Shown here: piece by piece, positions 1 through 7,321 of the stretch
Position numbering within the stretch: the first letter of the stretch is position 1
How the letters are laid out: every line of letters starts with the position of its first letter
Assembly (NCBI GenBank): GCA_013817115.1
Contig: JACDDG010000039.1
Span: 1 to 11,589 of the forward strand
Length of the DNA: 11,589 bases
Direction of reading: 5' to 3'
Source: Parachlamydiaceae bacterium
Lineage (GTDB): Bacteria > Chlamydiota > Chlamydiia > Chlamydiales > Parachlamydiaceae
The notes under the pieces: generated by a model
The model's input: only the letters and a program-made list of their open reading frames with translations
What the model was told of the DNA's origin: nothing
The model's database searches: none
Made by a program: the position numbers and the translations under genes

Positions 1-8
1 GTATAGTT

Positions 9-1295
<1,287 letters not shown>

Positions 1296-1364
1296 TTACC
1301 CTTTGATTGCTTTCGGCAGAATAGTAGGTGTTGCTTTTGCTGACAACAAAAAACATGATGTTGA

Positions 1365-1388
1365 GGCTTTAGGGCTTTAGGGGCTTTG
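1365..1388. repeat. Three-unit G-stepped GCTTTA tandem repeat
   Basis: Three consecutive units read GGCTTTA, GGGCTTTA and GGGGCTTTG, with the leading G run growing from two to three to four. On the eno-sense strand this lies about 75-100 bases upstream of the enolase start and reads as a C-run/TAAAG repeat. It is small and could be a product of replication slippage. No function can be read from it. Confidence 0.55.
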
Positions 1389-1418
1389 TTGGTTTTTGGT
1401 GTGCACTTTTATGAGACA

Positions 1419-1455
1419 TTTAAACGCAGAGACGTGGACGCATAGGAAGGCAAGG
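1419..1455 (+). repeat. Dispersed-repeat copy (CRCAGAGAC family), copy 1
   Basis: Begins TTTAAACGCAGAGACG and continues with ACGCATAGGAAG and a GGCAAGGG end. The reverse complement of 1636-1668 shares the same order of blocks (TTTAA, CRCAGAGAC, ACRCATAG, AG), which is why I group them. A shorter related piece, TTCAACACAGAGCGAG, lies at 1472-1487. The pattern resembles the degenerate A/G-rich CGCAGAGACGCAAAG-type intergenic repeats seen in many bacterial genomes. Assignment rests on eye alignment only. Confidence 0.5.
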
Positions 1456-1518
1456 GAATTTTTTCAGGCAATTCAACACAGAGCGAGTCAGAACCTTCGG
1501 CCCCTATCGGGAATTAAA

Positions 1519-1563
1519 AAATTTCATTTTTATAAGTCATTCATTATCAATGACTTGAAATTT
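1519..1563. repeat. Two-step hairpin (8-bp inner and 7-bp outer stem)
   Basis: AAGTCATT (1534-1541) pairs exactly with AATGACTT (1549-1556) around a 7-base loop. Immediately outside, AAATTTC (1519-1525) pairs with GAAATTT (1557-1563), with an 8-base bulge on the left side only. It is AT-rich and lies between divergent genes, so it is unlikely to be an intrinsic terminator. It could be a regulator-binding palindrome or part of the adjacent repeat element. Confidence 0.6.
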
Positions 1564-1572
1564 GTTAATTAG

Positions 1573-1658
1573 GAGACACAAAAGCACAAAGATAGCTGCA
1601 AATCTTCAGTTTTTTAAAAAGTTTAAAGTTATTCCCTATCTATGTGTATTTGTGTCTC
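1573..1658. repeat. Inverted repeat with 23-nt arms (20/23 matched)
   Basis: The left arm 1573-1595 (GAGACACAAAAGCACAAAGA plus TAG) and the right arm 1636-1658 (CTATCTATGTGTATTTGTGT plus CTC) are reverse complements at 20 of 23 positions. They are separated by a 40-base AT-rich spacer containing TTTTTTAAAAA. Both arms look like copies of the same dispersed repeat in opposite orientation; the right copy extends into CTCTGTGTTAA (to about 1668). This could be two repeats inserted head to head or a small non-autonomous element. I see no flanking target-site duplication. Confidence 0.7.
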
Positions 1659-1854
1659 TGTGTTAAATAAAAGACTTTAACATTGAGGCCCATACCTACA
1701 GTAATTTTGCTGCTGCTTCACATCACTCATCTCTCATCTCCGAATTTGTTTCTTTATTATTAGCCATCAAAATGTTATCCTCTAAGATTATGTAACAAAT
1801 GATCCATCAATTACTCGTCAATTTTAAATTTATCATTGTAACTGGAAAATCTAT

Positions 1855-4800
1855 ATGAATACTAAATCCACCTCCGAGATTCTAAGTTTGCTAAAAAAGA
1901 CAATGAAAACTGTTGAAGACAAGATTCACCCAGAGGCTAGTTGCATACTATTAAAAGATCGAGTTGCAGAATTTAGCCTTTCTTCCAAAGAAATATTGGC
2001 ATCAGTTTACGAAAACGATTCACAAACTTCTTGCCACAGTGTTAGTTTAGATTTTACAAAATATAATTTAAAATCAACTTGTTCGTGTTCAAAAAAAAAT
2101 ATGTGCATACATATTGCCTCTACGATTCTCTATGGAATAGATTATTTTAATTATCCTAAAATTTCTCAAAACATTTTAAGTGATATAAAATCGGAAAAGG
2201 TATCTCCAGATAGAAACTTAAAAGAAAAATCATCGTTTCAAGTTACATCGTCACCTGGCACGCTTAATCAGCTACATGAGAGTATTCACCCCACCAAGCC
2301 TCAGCCTTCCCAGCTTACTCAATCGCAATTACGAGAACCTACGAAGATCATCGGGGACAAAATTAGCGATGCAAAAGTAAACTCTTGGATCTCTAAACTC
2401 GAAAAACCTAGTGTCGAACAGGAAATTATTAAGAAAGAGAATGATCGCAGAAATTTTTTAGCTTATTATTTATATTTTGGTTTAGATGGTTTGCTTTCTG
2501 TTTCTGTTTATTTTATTAAGCTAAGCAAAAACCAACACGCCTGTACACGTGCTAATGGTCTGCAGCTTGATTTACTTAATCCGGGAAACAATTTTTTCCA
2601 AACTGTAAAACCTTTTCTTAATGATGAAGAATGGGAAATTGTTGCCATTCTTATGCAGAAAGGTTCCTTTTCCGATGAGAAATCGAAAAAATATTCATTA
2701 ACATTTCCAGGGTCAGTTCACCTTCTCCAGTTATTAGCAAAAACTGGACGTTGCTATTTTGATTCACATGGCTTGAAGACTCTGCGATGGGGTAATCCTA
2801 TTCCTGCTCAATTTGATTGGTTTCTTGTTGAAGGAACTGAATTTCAAATGTTAAATCTTAGCTTTGATATTGAAGGTCCCACATTACTGAAAAAAAGTGA
2901 TCCGATATGTTACTATGTACACTCCACTTCTACGATCGGTTTGGTAAAATTGGAAGAAGCTCCGCATTTAATTAATTATTTGCTTTCTGCTCCTCCTGTC
3001 AAGAATGAAGATGTTAATATGGTTAAAAAGGCTTTAACAAAAAAAATCCCTTCGATAGCAGAAAAACTAAACCCCCTCGAGAAATTCGAAATCCTTGACG
3101 TTTCTCCTAAAGCTCACCTCAAATTACATTGTTTTAAAAATATTTACGATGATGAATTCATTGGTGCCGATATTAATCTTCAATACGGCGATTACGCAAA
3201 GCGGCTAGATTTAACTGGAATAAAAGCAAGATCAAAGCCCTCCTTTCTTGTAAAGCAAGCTTCTACAGAAAAAACAATAAAAGTCTTAAGGAAATTTAGT
3301 CAAGAGCTAGAATTTGTCAATTTTTTTCTTAATGGAAAGGGGTGGAGAGAAGAATCTAAATCGCCTAAACGTGCCGATTTTATTTGTGATGGATATGATT
3401 ACGACGACGACGACGAAGATTATGATGATTATAACGTATGGTCTTTAGATGATGACGATGATGAAGATTATGATGATGAGACTTCACTTATGGAGCGAGC
3501 TGAACATATTTTAACGGTTGAAGTTCCTCTTCTTGAAAAGAACGGGTGGACGGTGACTATCGATCCATCATTTCCCTTGAGTGGCGTCTATCATGGTGAT
3601 GAATGGTATTGCGATAATGGAGAGCAAGAGGTTTCTTTTACAAATGATTGGTTTGATATCAGTCTTGGGGTGCTGATCAATGGTGAACGCATCAATATGC
3701 TGCCGATGCTGAAAAAGTTTGTTGAGATGCTTTCTGAAAAAAAAATGTGGAAAGAGTTCGACAGTATGGAGTCGGATGAAACAATCTCATTAATGACAAC
3801 AGATCGCAAAATCATAAAAGTGCCAGTCGAACGTATTCGTAATATTGCTCAGCATCTAATGGTTGAATTTTCCGCCGGGGGTTCTACAGAGAAACTAAAG
3901 ATCTCTAGATGGAACGCTGCTTTCCTAGAAGAATTTGTACAAGGTGAAACTGCAGCTAAAGGCCGTTGGATGGGCTCAGAAGCTCTAGAAAAATATGCAC
4001 AAAATATACGTGATAGTGCTTCAGCTCCTCTTGAAGAACCTTCCCCGAATCTACTTTGTGAACTCCGTCCTTATCAGAAAGAGGGTTACAATTGGATGCA
4101 ATTCTTGCGTAGAAGTGGCATGAACGGCATTTTAGCCGACGACATGGGGCTAGGGAAGACGGTTCAAACACTTGCGCATCTGATTCAGGAGAAGGAAAGT
4201 GGGAGAATGACTCTGCCGGCAATGATTATAGCTCCTACATCGCTTATGCCCAATTGGTTTAATGAAATTACGCGTTTTGCTCCTTCTTTGAAGGCTTTAG
4301 TCTTACATGGAGAAGAGCGCAAATCTTTATTTGGTAAAATTAATGAGCACGACATCATTCTTACGACATATCCACTTCTCATGCGTGATAAAGAGTTTTT
4401 ACTTCAACATGAATTTTATATACTTGTTCTCGACGAAGCTCAAACAATTAAGAATCATAAAACTCAGGCCTACCAAGTCCTGCAGCAAGTGAGAACTCGT
4501 TATAGAATTTGTCTTTCCGGAACACCGATGGAAAATCACCTTGGCGAGCTCTGGTCGCTCTTTCATTTTTTACTTCCCGGTTATTTAGGGGATCATAAAA
4601 CTTTTCAAACGATTTATCGCAAACCGATAGAAAAAGATTCAAGTAAAGCACGCAGAGAGTCCCTCTTTAAGCGTATTAAGCCATTTATTTTGCGCAGAAC
4701 CAAACAACAAGTTGCCCTAGATTTACCAGAGAAAACTGAAATCATTCAACGAATCGAGTTTAAAAGCAAGCAGCGCGATCTTTACGAAGCGATTCGTATT

Positions 4801-5469
4801 AAAGCTCAGGCACAGCTTATGCGTCAAATTAATGAAAAGGGATTGGGTGGCAGTCAGATAGCCATTCTTGATGCACTTTTAAAGCTAAGGCAAGTCTGTT
4901 GCGATTCAAGGCTTGTGAAATTTGACGGTAAGGAATCCGTCATGGAATCAGCAAAGCTTGATTGCTTAAAGGAAATGCTTTCACAGATGTTGGAAGAGGG
5001 CAGAAAAATATTAATATTCTCTCAATTTACGTCTATGCTGTCGCTAATTGAAGAGGAACTGGTTAAAGAAAAGATTTCATATACGATCCTCACAGGTAAT
5101 ACTAAAGATCGCGCGACACCGGTGAAAAAATTCCAAGATGGTGATGTAGATGTGATGCTTATTAGTTTGAAGGCTGGTGGAGTTGGTCTTAATCTAACGG
5201 CAGCGGATACGGTGATTCATTACGATCCTTGGTGGAATCCCGCTGTGGAAAGTCAGGCGACAGATCGTGCCCATCGTATGGGGCAGAAGAAGGCTGTTTT
5301 TGTGTATAAGCTAGTGGTTAACGGTTCGATTGAGGAAAAAATATTAGTTTTGCAAGAGCGCAAAAAGAATATGGTCTCTTCGCTACTAGATTCTAGTGAT
5401 ACAACGAATGCTCAGATAACGCTGGACGACTTGGAGATGATTTTTCAGCCACTTCCGGCTCCGATTTAA
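1855..5469 (+). CDS. SWIM-domain SNF2-family DNA-dependent ATPase (helicase-like)
   Basis: A 1204-residue cytoplasmic superfamily-2 ATPase, predicted to translocate on duplex DNA and remodel DNA-protein or transcription complexes. The N-terminus carries a SWIM zinc motif C76-x-C78-x5-C84-x-H86. Residues from about 200 to 500 are the middle region usual for bacterial SNF2 proteins (SNF2_assoc-like, inferred from position). An acidic tract occupies 512-542. The ATPase core follows: LRPYQKEGYNWMQFL (Q motif region), DDMGLGKT with Lys768 (motif I), APTSLMPNW (Ia), DEAQ 860-863 (II), LSGTPMEN with Ser888 (III), KILIFSQF (IV), AGGVGLNLTAAD near 1108 (V) and QATDRAHRMGQ ending at 1144 (VI). All catalytic motifs are intact. 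The ATG at 1855 has no strong ribosome-binding site but is well placed before the SWIM region. Large SNF2 proteins of this kind also occur in Chlamydiaceae. The physiological target is unknown, and the gene stands alone, not in an operon. Confidence 0.95.
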   Translation: MNTKSTSEILSLLKKTMKTVEDKIHPEASCILLKDRVAEFSLSSKEILASVYENDSQTSCHSVSLDFTKYNLKSTCSCSKKNMCIHIASTILYGIDYFNYPKISQNILSDIKSEKVSPDRNLKEKSSFQVTSSPGTLNQLHESIHPTKPQPSQLTQSQLREPTKIIGDKISDAKVNSWISKLEKPSVEQEIIKKENDRRNFLAYYLYFGLDGLLSVSVYFIKLSKNQHACTRANGLQLDLLNPGNNFFQTVKPFLNDEEWEIVAILMQKGSFSDEKSKKYSLTFPGSVHLLQLLAKTGRCYFDSHGLKTLRWGNPIPAQFDWFLVEGTEFQMLNLSFDIEGPTLLKKSDPICYYVHSTSTIGLVKLEEAPHLINYLLSAPPVKNEDVNMVKKALTKKIPSIAEKLNPLEKFEILDVSPKAHLKLHCFKNIYDDEFIGADINLQYGDYAKRLDLTGIKARSKPSFLVKQASTEKTIKVLRKFSQELEFVNFFLNGKGWREESKSPKRADFICDGYDYDDDDEDYDDYNVWSLDDDDDEDYDDETSLMERAEHILTVEVPLLEKNGWTVTIDPSFPLSGVYHGDEWYCDNGEQEVSFTNDWFDISLGVLINGERINMLPMLKKFVEMLSEKKMWKEFDSMESDETISLMTTDRKIIKVPVERIRNIAQHLMVEFSAGGSTEKLKISRWNAAFLEEFVQGETAAKGRWMGSEALEKYAQNIRDSASAPLEEPSPNLLCELRPYQKEGYNWMQFLRRSGMNGILADDMGLGKTVQTLAHLIQEKESGRMTLPAMIIAPTSLMPNWFNEITRFAPSLKALVLHGEERKSLFGKINEHDIILTTYPLLMRDKEFLLQHEFYILVLDEAQTIKNHKTQAYQVLQQVRTRYRICLSGTPMENHLGELWSLFHFLLPGYLGDHKTFQTIYRKPIEKDSSKARRESLFKRIKPFILRRTKQQVALDLPEKTEIIQRIEFKSKQRDLYEAIRIKAQAQLMRQINEKGLGGSQIAILDALLKLRQVCCDSRLVKFDGKESVMESAKLDCLKEMLSQMLEEGRKILIFSQFTSMLSLIEEELVKEKISYTILTGNTKDRATPVKKFQDGDVDVMLISLKAGGVGLNLTAADTVIHYDPWWNPAVESQATDRAHRMGQKKAVFVYKLVVNGSIEEKILVLQERKKNMVSSLLDSSDTTNAQITLDDLEMIFQPLPAPI
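3403..3477 (+). repeat. Duplicated acidic tract inside the SNF2 gene
   Basis: The nine-residue unit DDDDEDYDD occurs at residues 517-525 (3403-3429) and again at 533-541 (3451-3477), 48 bases apart. The linker contains YNVWSL. The first copy begins with repeated GAC codons while the second mixes GAT and GAC; both end GAAGATTATGATGAT identically. This suggests slippage or unequal exchange. The tract probably forms a flexible acidic linker between the middle region and the ATPase core. Confidence 0.8.
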
Positions 5470-5550
5470 GCAAGATCGTTTTCACGATAAATTTTAACAT
5501 GTCACGCAAAAAAGTCGCTCCCACCTTCTACAAGAAATACGTCCTGTTTT

Positions 5551-5584
5551 CCTTTGCGTTTCTTTGCATTATGTGTTTTAAATT
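5551..5584 (-). repeat. Dispersed-repeat copy (CRCAGAGAC/CAAAG family), opposite orientation
   Basis: Reads CCTTTGCGTTTCTTTGC then ATTATGTGTTTTAAATT on the plus strand. On the minus strand it begins TTTAAAACACATAATGC followed by CAAAGAAACGCAAAGG. That matches the TTTAA-CRCA-CAAAG layout of the copies at 1419-1668 on the other side of the SNF2 gene. The match is degenerate and judged by eye. Confidence 0.4.
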
Positions 5585-5656
5585 ATCGTTATGGCCGAAT
5601 TAACTTAGAAGGAGAGTATCTTCAAGCAGGAACAGACAAGCTGAATCTTTTATTTT

Positions 5657-5682
5657 ACACGTTATTCGTACGAATAACGTGT
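5657..5682. repeat. Perfect 26-bp palindrome
   Basis: The left half ACACGTTATTCGT (5657-5669) is followed directly by its exact reverse complement ACGAATAACGTGT (5670-5682), with no loop. Perfect symmetry over 13 bp per arm is unlikely by chance. It ends 10 bases before a TATAAT box, where a -35 element would lie, so a dimeric repressor or activator site is the natural reading. It lies 188 bases past the SNF2 stop and has only a TTT after it, which argues against a terminator. Confidence 0.8.
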
Positions 5683-5691
5683 TTAAGAAGA

Positions 5692-5697
5692 TATAAT
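5692..5697 (+). promoter_or_regulatory. Candidate -10 box for the palindrome leader/ATPase gene
   Basis: An exact TATAAT occurs here. No consensus -35 lies 16-18 bases upstream; that position (about 5669-5674) falls inside the 26-bp palindrome. If used, transcription would start near 5704, and both long palindromes would lie in a leader of about 130 bases before the ATG at 5833. A lone hexamer in AT-rich DNA is weak evidence. Confidence 0.35.
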
Positions 5698-5724
5698 CCG
5701 GTATGGTGAAGAATTGTAACCCCT

Positions 5725-5766
5725 AAATTTCCCCAGAAAATGCAATTGCATTTTTGGGGGAAATTT
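5725..5766. repeat. Long palindrome 1 of a tandem pair
   Basis: The 42-bp stretch is symmetric about 5745/5746, and 19 of 21 arm positions match. The left arm is AAATTT, CCCC, AG, AAAA, TGCAA; the right arm is TTGCA, TTTTT, GGGGG, AAATTT. The two mismatches are adjacent (5735-5736). As RNA it would form a very stable long hairpin; as DNA it is a large dyad. It shares its blocks (C4-5, GAAA/ATGCAATT, T5-6, G5, AAATT/AATT) in the same order with the next palindrome. Confidence 0.85.
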
Positions 5767-5782
5767 TGTAGCATTATAAATA

Positions 5783-5815
5783 CCCCCGAAAGATGCAATT
5801 TACCTTTTTTGGGGG
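5783..5815. repeat. Long palindrome 2 of a tandem pair (degenerate)
   Basis: CCCCC (5783-5787) and GGGGG (5811-5815) bound a stem in which GAAAGATGCAA faces TTTACCTTTTTT. Most positions pair; two are G-U type and two are mismatched. It is a diverged direct copy of palindrome 1, with centres about 54 bases apart, and ends 17 bases before the ATG of the ATPase gene, close to or over its ribosome-binding region. Confidence 0.75.
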
Positions 5816-5832
5816 AATTAATTGGGGAAAAT

Positions 5833-7321
5833 ATGACGAGATTTATTGGACGAGAAAAAGAACTGGAATCATTGAAAGGCCTTTTACAGAAAAAGAGTTC
5901 GAGTCTTGTAGTAATTCGTGGTCGACGCAGAATTGGAAAAAGTCGATTAGCTGAAGAATATTCTGCCTCTTTTAGTAAAGCGTATATTTTTGACAGGTAT
6001 TCCCCCAGAGCCTGGAGTCACTGCAGAGGCACAAAGAACTGAATTCCTACGTCAACTTCAAGAATATCGATTACCAATCTATCGCAGTGACGATTGGGGG
6101 AACTTATTTTACGATTTGGCTCAGGAGTGTAAAAAAGGCCGCATACTTGTTGTATTGGACGAAATTACTTGGATGGGTTCATTAGATCCTACGTTTCTGC
6201 CTAAACTAAAGACTGCTTGGGATCGCTACTTTAAACAAAATCCTCAGTTTGTCATGGTCCTTTCAGGATCAAATTCCGCCTGGATTAGTAAAAACATTCT
6301 TAGTGGTACTGGATTTTTTGGAAGAGTATCTCTTCGCCTCCTATTGGAAGAGCTTTCACTTCCGGAATGCAACGCATTTTGGGGAAACTTATCCGGCACA
6401 ATTTCTGCCTATGAAAAATTTAAAATTTTGTCTGTGACGGGTGGAATTCCGCGTTATCTGGAGGAATTACGTCCTGATTTATCTGCTGAGGGTAATCTTC
6501 TAGGTTTATGTTTTGAACCAGAAGGATTACTATTTCGCGAATTTGATCAAATTTTTCATGACTTATTTCAAAAACAAGGATCTTTTTATAAGCAAATTGT
6601 TGAGAAACTGATTGATTCTCCACTTTCAACTGCTGACCTAGCATTAAAGCTGGGTAGGTCACGAGGAGGAGACCTCAGCAAAGCACTAGAAGACCTTATG
6701 GAATCAGGATTTTTGGCTCGTGATTACACCTGGTCATTGGCGATAGCTAAGCGATTAGAATCTAGTCGATATCGAATTAAAGATAACTATTTGAGATTTT
6801 ACTTAAAATATATTCTTCCTAATAAAGAGCAGATTGAAAGTACCAGACTGCAACGCCTGCCACAAGGCTGGCTTTCGATTATGGGAGTTCAGTTTGAGAA
6901 TTTGGTCATTAATAATGGCCATCTTGTATGCAAAATTTTAGGGATTTTGCCTGAGGATGTGCTAATTGCAAATACATATTTTCAAAAGGCGGGGGTCCGA
7001 AAATCTGGTTGTCAGATTAATTATTTGATTCAAACACGATTTTGGTGCTTATTTGCTTGCGAAATAAAATTTCGTCAAGGGCCTGTGGGTACAGAAGTTA
7101 TAAAAGAAGTGGAAGAAAAACTTAATCGTTTGCATCTTCCGCGTGGCTTTTCTTGCCGTCCTGTACTTATCCATGTCAATGGAGTTTCAGACGAGGTCGT
7201 TGATAGTGGTTATTTTGCGCGTATTATTGACTTATCTGAATTACTTAAGTCTAGCTCTACCTCTTCACATGCTTCTGGCCCACGCTTTCCACAAGAGAAA
7301 TGTAAGAATAATAACGAATAA
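5833..7321 (+). pseudogene. COG1672/DUF234-type P-loop ATPase, frameshifted
   Basis: The start at 5833 gives MTRFIGREKEL, the standard opening of this family, after a GGGGA-like ribosome-binding site. The P-loop is GRRRIGKS (residues 30-37). The frame breaks at the T5 run 5987-5991, and the rest continues in the next frame from TGIPPEPGVT. Removing one T would give an unbroken protein of about 495 residues. Downstream are Walker B VVLDEITWMG (Asp codon at 6158), a GGIPRYLEEL sensor region, a winged-helix-like stretch, and a DUF234 domain. The DUF234 domain contains YRIKDNYLRFYLKYI, GVQFENLV and CQINYLI...CEIKF, a PD-(D/E)xK-like nuclease core with Asn (codon 7019-7021) where Asp is expected. 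After IIDLSELL the usual end is lost and about 24 extra residues run into the convergent rsgA. The role of the family is not established; defence, toxin and mobile-element links are speculative. A sequencing error or active frameshifting remain possible, so a working gene is not excluded. Confidence 0.8.

Larger units (their letters stand above)
5470..5832. other. Palindrome- and repeat-rich gap, no convincing gene
   Basis: Between the SNF2 stop and the ATPase start are 363 bases with a dispersed-repeat copy, a perfect palindrome, a TATAAT box and two long palindromes, listed separately. A 34-codon frame at 5499-5603 has a basic start and a hydrophobic stretch, but it has no ribosome-binding site and overlaps the dispersed repeat, so it is not called. 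A weak ATCGT-TTTC-ACGAT hairpin (5475-5488) follows the SNF2 stop and is followed by AAATTTT. It is too short to call a terminator with confidence. Confidence 0.65.

Noticed and set aside
5475..5488. ATCGT-TTTC-ACGAT hairpin after the SNF2 stop as a terminator
   Set aside because: The stem is only 5 bp and has no proper U tract; too weak to annotate.
5499..5603. 34-codon frame with basic N-terminus and hydrophobic core, a possible small membrane peptide
   Set aside because: There is no ribosome-binding site, and half of it is made by the degenerate dispersed repeat. Chance hydrophobicity from T-rich codons explains it.
5740..5832. In-frame upstream ATG extending the ATPase N-terminus by 31 residues
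   Set aside because: The extension is encoded by the palindromes and does not resemble the family, whose proteins start at MTRFIGREKEL-like sequence; the ATG at 5833 fits better.
5983..5996. Programmed ribosomal frameshift in the ATPase gene
   Set aside because: The shift needed is +1 (or -2), the site lacks a typical slippery heptamer or rare/stop codon at the shift, and the 3' parts show further decay. A simple indel is more likely.
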